DNA of 64,000 bases from Asticcacaulis sp. MM231 (GCF_964186625.1 NZ_OZ075108.1:3394695-3458694); one strand, 5' to 3'. Positions 1 to 9,405 are shown, counted from the first letter of the stretch. The notes: generated by a model from the letters alone, not told the origin. Numbers and translations are program-made.

Positions 1-80
1 GCACGCAGGTGGTCGATATCGATTCGCCCGAAGACTGGGAAGTCGCGGAAGTGACCTACCGCGTGCTGAAAGGCGTTTAG
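1..80 (+). CDS. C-terminal end of a probable sugar-nucleotide cytidylyltransferase (partial)
   Basis: Only the last 25 codons are in the window (frame from base 3, TAG at 78-80). They read through DIDSPEDWEVAE, which matches the usual ending of acylneuraminate / pseudaminate cytidylyltransferases (PseF/NeuA type, D-I-D-T-x-E-D-W). These enzymes activate the finished nonulosonate with CTP. The assignment rests on that tail motif and on the pseudaminic acid genes pseI, pseC and pseB 6-9 kb away. The body of the protein is outside the window, so other nucleotidyltransferases with a similar tail remain possible. Confidence 0.5.
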   Translation, partial: TQVVDIDSPEDWEVAEVTYRVLKGV

Positions 81-84
81 CGTT

Positions 85-717
85 CTAGTATTCCGTCTCA
101 CCGCCGCCCTGCGCAAAGCCTGGCAGGCGCAGATTGTAGCGGATGGCGCAGGCCCGCAGGGCCACACCAGCGAAAAATCCGACCAGGGCCGCCAGCCAGA
201 AATCGGCCCCCATCAGGGTCATACCCGCGAAGACGCCCGCGCTGAGCAGGGCCGCCGTGACATAGATTTCGCGGCTCATCAGCAGATTGGGTTCTCCCGC
301 CAGCACGTCACGGATCACGCCCCCGAAACACGAGGTCAGAACCCCCATGATGATCGCCGAGAAGGGGTGAACACCGAGGCTCAGGGCCTTGGCCGTTCCG
401 ACGACCGCATAGGCCGCCAGCCCGACGGCGTCGAGCCACAGCAGCGCACGGAAGCGCCAGCCGCGCCTGGCGAAGATCCAAACCCCTACCGCCGCCACCA
501 GACAGGCCACAATATAGCCGGGCCGCTGCACCCAGAAGACCGGCGCACCGATCAGCAGGTCTCGCATGGTGCCGCCGCCGACGCCCGTAATGGCGGCGAA
601 GAAGCCGAAGGTGACGATATCCTGACGTGTGCGCGCGGCGGCCAAAGCGCCCGATGCGGCGAAAACGGCGACGGCGGCATAGTCAAGCCAGTAAAGGGCG
701 GTCTCAAAAGCGGTCAT
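85..717 (-). CDS. TRIC/UPF0126 family membrane protein (YadS/YicG-like)
   Basis: A 210-residue, strongly hydrophobic protein with about seven predicted membrane segments. It contains the two family signatures, GVGGGTMRDLL near residue 50 and CFGGVIRDVL near residue 130, which are the internal repeat of the trimeric intracellular cation channel fold. Bacterial members form small cation-selective channels; the exact substrate here cannot be read. The start is placed at the ATG ending at 717 because the 25 codons upstream are charged, lack family character and overlap the 5' region of the next gene. It converges with the partial gene at 1-80, four bases away. Length is normal for the family (about 205-215). 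Confidence 0.88.
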   Translation of the reverse strand: MTAFETALYWLDYAAVAVFAASGALAAARTRQDIVTFGFFAAITGVGGGTMRDLLIGAPVFWVQRPGYIVACLVAAVGVWIFARRGWRFRALLWLDAVGLAAYAVVGTAKALSLGVHPFSAIIMGVLTSCFGGVIRDVLAGEPNLLMSREIYVTAALLSAGVFAGMTLMGADFWLAALVGFFAGVALRACAIRYNLRLPGFAQGGGETEY

Positions 718-803
718 GACGGGCGACTTATCACATCCGTTAAGGGTAGTGCCAGTGCGTGGGCGATATGCTACCGAGGTTTTTACAACCATGGGGGACG
801 AAC

Positions 804-1933
804 GTGCAGACCTTAAAAGCTTTCATAGATCGGGAGATCACCGGCCCCTTGCTGAAGCGCAAGGCAATCGCCTGGATGGCTTGCGCGCCTTGTGTGCCCT
901 GGCGGTCGTGGGGGATCATTGCGGCTTGCCACTGGATGCCCTGTCGCTCATCGCCGTCTGGATCTTCTTTGCGATCAGTGGTTTCCTTATTTTTCCCATT
1001 CTCTTCCGCGCCCGCCAGCCCATCGAAAACGACCAAACACGCGTGCTGGAAGAGATCCGCCTGTTGATGACAGACCGCGCCCTGCGTATCCTGCCGATCT
1101 ATTACGGCATCCTGCTGGCGGTATGGCTATGGGGTCAGGTCTCACCGCAAGACGAGCAATACCTCGAACTGCTCAAAGGATGGCCCTGGTTCGTTACCTA
1201 TACGACCAACCTCTATATAACGCATGTGATCCACGACTGGGTCGACGCCTTTAGTGTGTTCTGGTCACTGGCGATCGAGAAGCAGTTTTACTTCCTCTTC
1301 GCGCCCTGCTTCCTTATGTTACCTAGCCGTTTGTGGCGCCCGGCGCTCATAACCGGCGCCCTTCTGCTGATGGTCATCGTCCTCGTGTTTTACCGCCACG
1401 ATACTGAACTCGGCAGTTATACCAATTCGTTCTCAGGCTTTTACGCCATCAGTCTGGGTGGTCTGGCGGGCTTAGGCGGTTACAACCTGCAGGTCAAACT
1501 GCGCCGTTTCGCTGACCCACTTCTGTTGGCTCTCATGGCCCTGATTGTCATCTCGTCGGCGCTGCACGGCAGCCCAAAGGGCTTTATGCTGAGCCTGTTC
1601 AGCCTGCCCCTGATCGCCGGCGCCTTGCTGATCACCACGGCGTCCGCACAACTAAGCCGGTTGGTACGCCTGCTCGAGGTATGGCCGTTGCACCTGTTGG
1701 GTATCGTGTCTTATGGATTTTACATTATCCATCTGTTCGGCATACTGCTGGCTGGCTAAATCGTCGACGCCCTGCCTTTCGTCTTTGGCGAGCTGGCCTA
1801 TTCAGGCGCCGTTTTCGTCATCGCCTCGCTCATCAGCCTGCTCATCGCCTGCCTGACCTACCTCCTGATAGAGCGCCCCTTTCTCAAGCTCAATCAAAAA
1901 CCCGCGAAGCTGTCTCCGGCTTCGCGGGCTTAA
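804..1933 (+). pseudogene. Acyltransferase-3 (OafA-like) membrane protein, decayed copy 1
   Basis: Acyltransferase family 3 proteins O-acetylate surface glycans through a bundle of about ten membrane helices. The hallmark RLDGLRALCALAVV is followed by membrane helices and the terminal LLIERPFLKL. Two lesions are visible. An in-frame TAA at 1757-1759 cuts the protein after ILLAG, yet the same frame stays open and conserved for 57 more codons to 1933. The ancestral start is probably GTG at 804: its leader (GGGGACGAAC-GTG-CAG) matches that of the paralogue at 3515 (GGGGACGACT-ATG-CAG), and using it requires a -1 shift near 869. A shorter intact N-terminus from ATG 791 is the alternative. It is a paralogue of the pseudogene at 3515-5972. 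Confidence 0.75.
1896..1928 (-). terminator. Rho-independent terminator of the glycine-zipper gene
   Basis: A perfect 10-bp stem (CCCGCGAAGC at 1901-1910 against GCTTCGCGGG at 1919-1928, 8-nt loop) is followed on the minus strand by TTTTTG. It lies 25 bp beyond the stop of the minus-strand gene at 1953 and inside the last codons of the acyltransferase pseudogene, so coding sequence and terminator share bases. Confidence 0.85.
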
Positions 1934-1952
1934 ATGTTAAGGGCAACTCACC

Positions 1953-2501
1953 TTACCAGCGGTGACGGTGGCCGTAATAGGGGCGGTCATAGGGGCGGTC
2001 ATAACCATAGGGGCGGCGATAGACTTGGCCATAGCCATAGGACGGACGGCTGCTGTAAAAAACGGTGACATAGCCGCGCGGTGGGGGTGGCGGGGCATAA
2101 TAGCCGTCGTCATAGGCGTAGTAGGCGTCCTGATAGCAGGCCACGCTATCACCGCCGACTGACGAGCCCAGTATGCCTCCGACCATGGCGCCGCCGATCG
2201 TATTCCCGCCACGGTTCCAACGATCAGACAGACCGTTGCCGACCATCCCGCCCAGGACAGCACCAACAATCGTGCCGGTGGCGCGGGCGCTGGCCTGGCG
2301 CTGATAGCAGTAGCCATCGGACTGGTCACGCGGCAGGGTGGTGGCGCTACGTGTGTCGCGCGCCTGATCGGCGCGACCGCGTTCATACGCCTGTTGCAAC
2401 TCGATCTGGCTGTAGGGGCGCATCTCTTGCGCCAGAACCGGCTGGGCCAGCATCACAATGGCGCCGGCTGCCATGCCGCATAGTAAAAGATGATGTTTCA
2501 T
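1953..2501 (-). CDS. Secreted glycine-zipper protein
   Basis: A 182-residue protein with a clear signal peptide (cleavage near VLA-QEM, residue 25). Its central glycine-zipper pair (GTIVGAVLGGMVGNGL and GGAMVGGILGSSVGG, residues about 75-118) is of the 2TM glycine-zipper / RcnB-surface type. The Tyr/Pro/Arg/His-rich tail carries YDRPYDRPYYGHRHRW. Such proteins sit in the periplasm or outer membrane; no enzymatic role is known. It has its own terminator at 1896-1928 and diverges from the pirin gene. The function cannot be narrowed further. Confidence 0.75.
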   Translation of the reverse strand: MKHHLLLCGMAAGAIVMLAQPVLAQEMRPYSQIELQQAYERGRADQARDTRSATTLPRDQSDGYCYQRQASARATGTIVGAVLGGMVGNGLSDRWNRGGNTIGGAMVGGILGSSVGGDSVACYQDAYYAYDDGYYAPPPPPRGYVTVFYSSRPSYGYGQVYRRPYGYDRPYDRPYYGHRHRW

Positions 2502-2621
2502 ACGCTCAGCTCCAACTGTAGAGGGGAACCTATCCTAAAATTATGACCTTCGCATGGCCTGCCGCTTGACCTCTGTGTCATATACGGTCAGCGTGCGCCC
2601 GCTTGTAAAGGAGTACCTGAC

Positions 2622-3461
2622 ATGACCACCAAACCGGTTCTCGACCTGCATCCCGCCACGCGCGATGATATCGCCGATCTGGTGACGCGCCGCCCCGTGC
2701 CCAGCCGAAGGCTCAACAATATCGGCGCCTTTCTCTTCCTCAAACACCACGGCCCGCAGACCTACGCGCCGGGCAATCGCGGCCTGCCGTTCGGCCCGCA
2801 TCCGCATCGCGGCTTCGAGACCGTGACCTTCATCCTGGAAGGCGATCTGGCCCACCGCGATTCCGGCGGCCACGAAAGCGTCATCCTCGCCGGCGGCGTG
2901 CAGTGGATGACGGCCGGCAGCGGTCTCGTCCACGAAGAGGTATCGCCCGAAGCCTTCAAACGCGCCGGCGGCCCGATGGAGATTCTCCAGCTCTGGGTCA
3001 ACCTGCCGTCACACCTGAAAATGACCGCGCCGCGCTATACGGGCGTGCAGAAAAACCAGATCCCCACCATCGAGGCCGAGGGGGTGACGCTCAATCTCAT
3101 TTCCGGCGAATGGCGCGACCTTAAAGGTGCGATTACCTCCCTGACCGGCGTCTTCATGACCGCGCTCGATATGAAGGCCGGCGGCCGGATCATGTTCGAC
3201 GGCCTCACAGGCCGCGATGTTTTCTGCTATGTCGTGCGCGGCGATGTCGCGGTCAATGGCACCGATGTCAGTCACTTCAACCTGGTCGAATTTGGCGAGG
3301 GCGATCTGGTCGATATCGAAGCGGTAAAAGACAGCGTCCTTCTGTTCGGCCACGCCGCGCCGATCAACGAGCCGATCGTCGCGCATGGTCCTTTCGTCAT
3401 GAACACCATGCAGGAAATCCATCAAGCCTATGCCGATTATCAGGCGGGTAAGTTCGGCTAG
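2622..3461 (+). CDS. Pirin family protein
   Basis: A 279-residue bicupin with the pirin metal-site signature HPHRGFETVTFILEG (residues about 65-79) and the later H and E ligands in GSGLVHEEV. Some bacterial pirins are quercetin dioxygenases and others bind regulatory partners; the substrate cannot be told here. AAAGGAG lies ten bases before the ATG, supporting the start. Length matches the family (about 280). It stands alone between the glycine-zipper gene and the second acyltransferase pseudogene. Confidence 0.9.
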   Translation: MTTKPVLDLHPATRDDIADLVTRRPVPSRRLNNIGAFLFLKHHGPQTYAPGNRGLPFGPHPHRGFETVTFILEGDLAHRDSGGHESVILAGGVQWMTAGSGLVHEEVSPEAFKRAGGPMEILQLWVNLPSHLKMTAPRYTGVQKNQIPTIEAEGVTLNLISGEWRDLKGAITSLTGVFMTALDMKAGGRIMFDGLTGRDVFCYVVRGDVAVNGTDVSHFNLVEFGEGDLVDIEAVKDSVLLFGHAAPINEPIVAHGPFVMNTMQEIHQAYADYQAGKFG

Positions 3462-4303
3462 TTGTCGTATCTACTTCTATCTGATAAGTTTATTCAGGAC
3501 TTATGGGGACGACTATGCAGGCATTGACGGGTTTCTTTCGCAGGACGATCTTTGATCCGATCCTTTGCAACCGCAAGGCTGTGCTTGGCCTCGATGGTTT
3601 GCGCGGCTTTTTGCGCCGTTGAGGTATGCGCCTGCCATGCGGGCATACCGGAGGGGGGCCTTGCCAGCATTTGCGTCTGGATCTTTTTCGTGATCAGCAG
3701 CTTTCTGCTGGCGCTCTATATCTATTGTCAGTTCGCGCCCAGCAGCTACGAATATATGTGCATGATGCGCGGCCTGCCGTGGTTCCTCACCTATACAGGC
3801 AACATATATGCTGAGTTCACGCCGGAAAATATGCTGAACTCGATTGGCCACTTCTGGTCGCTGGCCGTGGAGCAGCAATTTTATTTCCTGTTGGCACCCT
3901 TGCTGCTGTTCGTGCCGGGAAAATACTGGAAACGCCTTCTTATTGGCTTTTCAGTCTTTTCCATCGCGCTCGGTGGAGCGCTCGGCTTAACCCAAACCTT
4001 CTTCACGCCGATTTATACGTCGTTTCTCGGCTTTTACTTTGCAACGCTCGGCGGGCTTGCCGGCTTGAGCAGGCTGGCGGATATTCGCGTAGGCAAGGTC
4101 ACGCTGGAGTCCTTACGCCCTTATGCCGATCCGTTGCTGATCGGTATTTTTGCCCTGATCGTTTTCTGCGGCCTTTCCCAGGGGCATCTGGCTGTGATCA
4201 ACGACGCGACAACGACTGTATTTACGCCCCTGTTCGCTACAGCGCTTGTCCTTTCCATAAGTGCATTCCCGCAAACCGGCTTTGTCCGCTTCTGTAACGG
4301 GCC

Positions 4304-4534
4304 ACTTAAAGTCAATCCCTTTTGAGCCATTTCCGATCGCCGGCTTCGTGCTTCTGTCCGCAGTCATCTCTGAGAGCGCTGCATGATGGTGTAGGAAAAA
4401 GGCTCGGCCGACCAATCTTTAGGTCGCAGTCCTATTCGGCTGCGAGCGGACATGCGGTCTGACCGATCCTCGCGTCCCGGCGAAGGGACCTGGCTCAGGC
4501 CGAGGATGGTAGAGCGGCCTGAGGGTGTAATATG
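4304..4534 (-). ncRNA. Candidate bridge-RNA region of the IS1111-like element
   Basis: This is the long noncoding segment between the transposase stop and the left subterminal repeat. In IS1111-type elements the structured RNA that pairs with donor and target DNA is encoded on this side. No RNA was folded here. The heptamer TGTCCGC occurs at 4355-4361 and also in the target flank at 4283-4289, but a seven-base match may be chance. The boundaries are those of the noncoding gap, not of a mapped RNA. Confidence 0.3.
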
Positions 4535-5573
4535 TCAGGCCATGGCAGCCCTTTCTGTTTGGGTAGCCGCAAAGTCCTGCCCATTGCGGAGCATGGCATG
4601 CATGATGACGCCGAGCTTCCTGGCCAAGGCGACCTTGGCCTTTTTCAGGCCCGAGCGCGTGGCAATCGCTGTCGCCCACGCTTTCAGGCGTATGGCTTTG
4701 CTGGGCCGGATCATGATTGTGTTCGCCGCCTCGTAAAGAGCTGTGCGTACGCTGGCATCCCCCGTCTTTGAGATGCGGCCGGTGTAGTCTGTTTCTCCTG
4801 ACTGATACTTTCGCGGGGTCAGTCCGAAGTGTGGACCAATGTCGCGTGACGAGGAGAACCGCTCGGCTTGGTCGATAGCAGATACAAAAGTCAGCGAGGT
4901 TAGAGGGCCGACGCCGGGTATGGTCATCAGTCGACACGTTCGCTGGTCGGCCTTTGCCATAGCTAGAACCTTTCGATGGAGAAGGTTGAACTGCTCCAGA
5001 AGGGCCTGTCGGGCGTCGAGTATTGACCTGGCGATCTGCGTCAGCGTCTCATGACCTTCGCAAAGTTCAAGTATCCGAGCTTCGAATCCTCCGGTTGATA
5101 TGGCGCCGACCTTCAGGCCAAAGCCCCGAAGAATACCACGAAGACTTTTCTCGATGTCTAGAAGCTTTGTTTGCAGAAGCTTGCGTGCGGTCAAGACCGC
5201 ACGGACTTCCTGAGCCGGCTGAGATTTGCAATGTACAGGGCGGAACCAGCCCAGCCGCATCAGTTGAGCAATGCCGCGAGCATCCTTCTTGTCGGTCTTG
5301 ACCGGCATAATTTTAAACGCCGTGCGCACATGCCGGGTCTCGATCAGTTCGCAGGATAACCCTTTGGCCGTCATCTCGGCATAGAGCCATTGCGACAACG
5401 GACCGGCTTCAAGGCCGATGAGCTCGAGCTCAGCTCCGAAGGCCGCAAACCACGCGACCAGGGATTTCAGGATCGCTCAACGCTTCGCCTTTGCGACAAA
5501 TTTTGCCCGCCGCATCGACAACGCATACACTTGAACGTTCCAAAGACACATCAATTCCGGCATAGTATTTCAT
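4535..5573 (-). pseudogene. IS110/IS1111-family transposase, frameshifted
   Basis: The N-terminal DEDD domain begins MKYYAGIDVSLERSS at 5573. The reading then shifts: the first frame stops near 5430, and the rest (LELIGLEAGPLSQWLYAEM, KTDKKDARGIAQL, then a Transposase_20 domain with MTIPGVGPLTSLTF and HFGLTPRKYQSGE) is in another frame. Removing one A from GAAATC near 5465 gives SDPESLVAWFAAFG and one continuous protein of about 345 residues, the usual size. DEDD transposases act with an element-encoded bridge RNA. As written it is inactive, but the lesion may be a sequence error. Confidence 0.8.
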
Positions 5574-6013
5574 GGTCGTCTCTCGATGATGCTTGGCGCA
5601 GGCCACTAACCTGACGCCGTTGGTTGATGACACCATCATTCTGAGGGACGACCACCAAAGCGCAAGCCCTGGCTAAAGCCGGCCCGTTACCCCATCTTTA
5701 TGGAAATCGCCCCGATGCACTTCGTCGGTGTCGTGTCCTACGGCTTCTATGTGTTCCATATGCTGATCATAGCGCGGATGGACCGTTTTATTACCGACCA
5801 TCTGCCCAATATCTCAGACCATGTCTTTGCCGTTGAGCTTTTCCTGATGACCGTCCCTGTCACCCTGGTCATCGCAACCCTCTCCTACGCCTATTACGAG
5901 CGCCCCTTCCTGAAGATGCGCAAGGGCTGGAACCCGTTCCGGCCGACGATCAAAGCGGCAGCTGCGGACTAATACTAGCCCGAGCCGGCGCGAGCCCGCC
6001 ATGCGGCTTTGAG

Positions 6014-7066
6014 TTAAAGAGAGATCATGTCGTCGGCGAGCGGCTCACCACGCATCAGGTCACGGCTGGCCGCCTTGCCGACCACGTCCCACAGGCGTGA
6101 TGGCGGAAGGCCAAGGCCCGGACGGATCGAGCGTATATTGTCCTTGGTCAGCGCCTCGCCGGCCTTGACGTCCTTCACCACATAGAGCGAGCGCCGGAAG
6201 GTTTTCGAACCCTGCTCGGTGCCGAGCGTCTCATAATGGACGCGACCCAGAGCCCGCCAGGCGTCCTTACAGTCACGCACCAGCGCCGCAAACTCGGCGG
6301 GTTCCAGCGAAAAGCCGGAATCAGGACCGCCGTCCGCGCGGGCGAGGGTAAAATGCTTTTCGATCACGCAGCCGCCCACCGCCACCGACGCCACGCTGGC
6401 CGCGGTGCCGAAGGTATGGTCGGAGAGACCGGAGACGCAGCCGAATTTTTGGCCAAGATCGGGCACGGTGCGGACATTGGCGTCAGCGATATTGGCCGGA
6501 TATTCCGATACACAATGCAAGAGGATGATTTCGCCGGTGCCGAACTTGCGCGCGGTCTGGACCGCCGCATCGATCTCACGCGCATTGGCCATGCCGGTCG
6601 ACATGATCATCGGCTTGCCCTGTTGCGCCACGTAAGCGACGAGCGGCAGATCAACCAGTTCGAACGAGGCGATCTTGTAGGCCGGCGCCTCAAGCCCCGC
6701 CAGCAGATCGACCGCCGTTTCGTCGAAGGGCGATGAAAACATCGTCACACCGTGCTTTTTAGCCCGCTCGAACAGCGCCGGATGCCAGTCCCACGGTGTG
6801 TGGGCTTCCTGATACAGTTCATAAAGCGAACGGCCGTCCCACAGGCCGCCATGGAGATGAAACTCCGGCCGGTCCGAATCCAGGGTGATGGTGTCGGCGG
6901 TGTAGGTCTGGAGCTTGATGGCGTCGCAGCCGGTCTCAGCCGCCGCATCGATCATTTTCAGGGCGCGATCGAGCGAGCCGTTGTGATTGCCGGAGAGTTC
7001 GCAAATGATATAGGGCTCATGATCGGCGCCGATCTTGCGACCATCGATAACAACTTCCAAACTCAT
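6014..7066 (-). CDS. pseI: Pseudaminic acid synthase
   Basis: A 350-residue NeuB-family enzyme that condenses 2,4-diacetamido-2,4,6-trideoxy-L-altrose with phosphoenolpyruvate to give pseudaminic acid. The N-terminal TIM barrel shows ICELSGNHNGSL, DAIKLQTYTADT, FSSPFDETAVD, STGMA and GLSDHTFG. The C-terminal antifreeze-like SAF domain begins near residue 290 (RRSLYVVKDVKAGE). Gln/Thr spacing and neighbours favour PseI over sialate or legionaminate synthases. Its ATG overlaps the pseC stop (ATGA), so the two are translationally coupled. It is the last gene of pseB-pseC-pseI. Confidence 0.92.
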   Translation of the reverse strand: MSLEVVIDGRKIGADHEPYIICELSGNHNGSLDRALKMIDAAAETGCDAIKLQTYTADTITLDSDRPEFHLHGGLWDGRSLYELYQEAHTPWDWHPALFERAKKHGVTMFSSPFDETAVDLLAGLEAPAYKIASFELVDLPLVAYVAQQGKPMIMSTGMANAREIDAAVQTARKFGTGEIILLHCVSEYPANIADANVRTVPDLGQKFGCVSGLSDHTFGTAASVASVAVGGCVIEKHFTLARADGGPDSGFSLEPAEFAALVRDCKDAWRALGRVHYETLGTEQGSKTFRRSLYVVKDVKAGEALTKDNIRSIRPGLGLPPSRLWDVVGKAASRDLMRGEPLADDMISL

Positions 7067-8250
7067 CCCAGCACCTCACGCAACGCCTCAATGACCCGCG
7101 CCGGGTCATCATCGCTCATGTCAGCATAAAGCGGTAAAGAGAGTGTGTTTTGGTAAAAACGATCAGCGCCAGGCAGCGCACGCTGGGCAAGCGCTTGGGT
7201 CTGCCACCATGGCTGGCGATGCACCGGGATGTAATGAACCTGCGTGCCGATACCGCGTTGGCGCAAACCGGCCATGACGGCCGCGCGCGTGGTGCCGAGA
7301 CCCGCGAAATCGATGTTCACCGCGAAAAGATGGAACACCGCATCATGTTCCGAAGACTTCCAGTTTACCGGAATGTTCGTTTCTTCCAGTACCGCTTGAT
7401 AGGCCCTGACCAGGGTTTTGCGGCGGCCTGCGAAGTCCGGCAGTCGCTGCAACTGTGACAGTCCGAGCGCACAATTCAGGTCCGGCAAACGATAGTTATA
7501 ACCTAGGCATTGTTGCTCATAGACCCACGGGCCGGTATCGCCTTCGCCGTCATAACGCAGACCCACGAAATGCGCTGGATCGCGCTCGATTCCGTGTGAA
7601 CGCAAGGCGCGCAGGCGTTGCGCCAGCACCGGATCATGGGTGGTGATCGCCCCGCCCTCGCCGGTGGTCAGGGTCTTGACGGGGTGAAATGAAAAGCAGG
7701 CCATGTTGGAGGCTTGGCAACTGCCGACCGCACCTTGCGGCCCCACCGTGCCGATGGCGTGGCAGGCGTCTTCGATAAGGAACGAACCGCGCTCGTCACA
7801 TACTTCATGAATATGGGAAAGATCGACAGGCCGGCCGGCATAATGGACAGGAATCACCCCACCGAGACGATAACCATGATGATCTCGCTCCAGGACTTTA
7901 AGTGCCTCATCGAAACTTTCATCGGTGATCAGGCCTGTGACCGGATCGACATCGGCGAAGATCACCGGCGCACCGCAATAGGCGACGCAATTGGCCGAGG
8001 CAGCGAAGGTGATGGCCGGCACAATCACGGCGCAGCGCGCCGACAGTTCCTCGGTCATGACCGCCAGATGCAGGGCCGCCGTGCCGTTGGCAACCACCAC
8101 CGCCTCCTTAGCACCCACGGCATCGGCCAGCGCCTTTTCGAAGCGTTCGACCAGAGGGCCGGTGGTCAGGAAATCGGAGCGCAGAGCCGCCACCACCGCC
8201 TCAATATCGGCCTCGCTGATCGACTGGCGGCCATAGGGAAGAAAGGTCAT
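7063..8250 (-). CDS. pseC: UDP-4-amino-4,6-dideoxy-N-acetyl-beta-L-altrosamine transaminase
   Basis: A 395-residue DegT/DnrJ/EryC1 PLP aminotransferase. It aminates the 4-keto sugar made by PseB. Visible motifs: VANGTAALHLAV (PLP phosphate site), IEDACHAIG (PLP ring Asp), FHPVKTLTTGEGGAI with the Schiff-base lysine near residue 185, and GYNYRLPDLNCALGLSQL. FHPVK-TTGEGG is typical of PseC among the family. It starts 22 bp after pseB and overlaps pseI by four bases. Confidence 0.93.
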   Translation of the reverse strand: MTFLPYGRQSISEADIEAVVAALRSDFLTTGPLVERFEKALADAVGAKEAVVVANGTAALHLAVMTEELSARCAVIVPAITFAASANCVAYCGAPVIFADVDPVTGLITDESFDEALKVLERDHHGYRLGGVIPVHYAGRPVDLSHIHEVCDERGSFLIEDACHAIGTVGPQGAVGSCQASNMACFSFHPVKTLTTGEGGAITTHDPVLAQRLRALRSHGIERDPAHFVGLRYDGEGDTGPWVYEQQCLGYNYRLPDLNCALGLSQLQRLPDFAGRRKTLVRAYQAVLEETNIPVNWKSSEHDAVFHLFAVNIDFAGLGTTRAAVMAGLRQRGIGTQVHYIPVHRQPWWQTQALAQRALPGADRFYQNTLSLPLYADMSDDDPARVIEALREVLG

Positions 8251-8272
8251 ATCATCGCCCTATCAGAAGCCC

Positions 8273-9325
8273 TCACGACAGGTACGCCTTCATCATGTCC
8301 TTGATGCCTGTGGCGTCCAGACGCTCTTCATTGTTGTCGCTGGCATAGGAGAAGCCCTCATCGACCTTCCTGATGCCGCGCACCTTGGAGAAGCTCTTGC
8401 GGGTATATTCGGCGAATTCCGGCTCGATGACATAGCGGTCGTCGAGCTCATAGGTCGAGCGGGAGTCATCGGCTGAGATCATCATCTCGTGCAACTTCTC
8501 ACCGGGACGGATGCCGATAACCGTCTGGGTGGCTTCCGGCGCCATGGCGGTGGCCAGATCGGTGACCAGGGTCGCCGGGATCTTCGGCACAAAAATCTCA
8601 CCGCCCTGGGTCAGTTCCAGACAGGACAGGACAAAGGCCACGCCCTGATCGAGCGAGATCCAGAAGCGCGTCATGCGGGGATCGGTGATCGGCAGGTCAG
8701 TCGCGCCTTTTTCCAGCAGGCGCTTGAAGAAGGGCACCACTGAACCGCGCGAGCCGACGACATTGCCATAGCGCACCACGCAAAAGCGCGTGCCGATATC
8801 ACCCGACATATTGTTGGCGGCGACGAAGATCTTGTCGGAGGCCAGCTTGGTGGCGCCATAGAGATTGATCGGCGAGCACGCCTTGTCGGTGGAGAGCGCC
8901 ACCACCTGCCTGACACGGGCGGCAAACGCGGCAGCCACCACATTTTCCGCGCCATTGATATTGGTGGCGATACATTCCGACGGGTTATATTCAGCCGCCG
9001 GCACCTGCTTCAGCGCCGCCGCATGGATGACGACATCGACGCCGCGGAAGGCCATGTTCAGGCGTTCGCGGTCGCGCACATCGCCCAGGAAGAAGCGCAT
9101 CTTCGACATTTTCACCTTGTCGAAGCGTTCCTCCAGCTCGTTCTTCATCTCGTATTGCTTGAGTTCGTCACGTGACAGGATGATCACCTTGCGCGGATCA
9201 TATGTCTCCAGAAGGGTCTGGACCATGCGGCGACCGAACGAGCCGGTGCCGCCGGTGATCAGCACGACCTTGTTCTTGACCGGATCGGTCTGTGGCGAGA
9301 AATCACGATGAAGAAGTGCGGTCAT
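8273..9325 (-). CDS. pseB: UDP-N-acetylglucosamine 4,6-dehydratase (inverting)
   Basis: A 350-residue extended SDR enzyme performing the first step of pseudaminate synthesis: 4,6-dehydration with C5 inversion of UDP-GlcNAc. It has the Rossmann motif ITGGTGSFG (residues about 24-32) and LYGATKLASDKIF, where the usual YxxxK lysine is present. The start at 9325 has AAGG six bases upstream; an ATG seven codons earlier lacks one. A perfect CtrA box lies 65 bp upstream, and the operon continues with pseC and pseI. The product usually decorates flagellin, which agrees with cell-cycle control. Confidence 0.93.
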   Translation of the reverse strand: MTALLHRDFSPQTDPVKNKVVLITGGTGSFGRRMVQTLLETYDPRKVIILSRDELKQYEMKNELEERFDKVKMSKMRFFLGDVRDRERLNMAFRGVDVVIHAAALKQVPAAEYNPSECIATNINGAENVVAAAFAARVRQVVALSTDKACSPINLYGATKLASDKIFVAANNMSGDIGTRFCVVRYGNVVGSRGSVVPFFKRLLEKGATDLPITDPRMTRFWISLDQGVAFVLSCLELTQGGEIFVPKIPATLVTDLATAMAPEATQTVIGIRPGEKLHEMMISADDSRSTYELDDRYVIEPEFAEYTRKSFSKVRGIRKVDEGFSYASDNNEERLDATGIKDMMKAYLS

Positions 9326-9389
9326 CTGGCGCCTTGATACTGACATCCGGACGCAATCCGTCCGTGGCCGGCAGTTTGCCCGTGTGCGG

Positions 9390-9405
9390 TTAAAGGGGCG
9401 TTAAC
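9390..9405. promoter_or_regulatory. CtrA box upstream of pseB
   Basis: TTAA at 9390-9393, seven bases, then TTAAC at 9401-9405: an exact match to the CtrA consensus TTAA-N7-TTAAC. A second near-site (TTAA-N6-TTAAC, 9414-9428) follows. Both lie in the gap between the glycosyltransferase stop and the pseB start. CtrA is the master cell-cycle regulator of Caulobacterales and controls many flagellar genes. Confidence 0.7.

Larger units (their letters stand above)
4293..5699. mobile_element. IS110-family element, IS1111-like subgroup
   Basis: The ends come from the host-gene join (4292/5700) and are about 1,407 bp apart. A perfect 10-bp inverted repeat, GTAACGGGCC at 4294-4303 and GGCCCGTTAC at 5681-5690, lies just inside the ends, and no target duplication is evident. 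Subterminal repeats plus a longer noncoding segment downstream of the transposase (about 240 bp, against 126 bp upstream) are features of the IS1111 subgroup. Ends could be off by a base or two because of TT microhomology. It carries one frameshifted transposase. Confidence 0.8.
3515..5972 (+). pseudogene. Acyltransferase-3 membrane protein, decayed copy 2, split by an IS1111-type element
   Basis: This is a paralogue of the 804-1933 gene. From ATG 3515 the frame runs MQALTGFFRR to LDGLRG and then shifts at a T-run near 3610 (removing one T gives GLRGFCAVEVCACHAG). After ISSFLL about 40 codons present in copy 1 are missing. The frame then runs WFLTYTGN ... HFWSLAVEQQFYFLL and stops shortly inside an insertion sequence. 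The 3' part resumes after the element: TTC at 4290-4292 joins ATG at 5700 to give RF-MEIAPMHFVG, aligning with RL-LEVWPLHLLG of copy 1, and ends YYERPFLKM...*. Three independent lesions make it a genuine pseudogene. Confidence 0.85.

Noticed and set aside
4283..4361. TGTCCGC shared by target flank and IS1111 noncoding arm as proof of guide pairing
   Set aside because: Seven bases in some 200 are expected by chance too often; no fold was computed.
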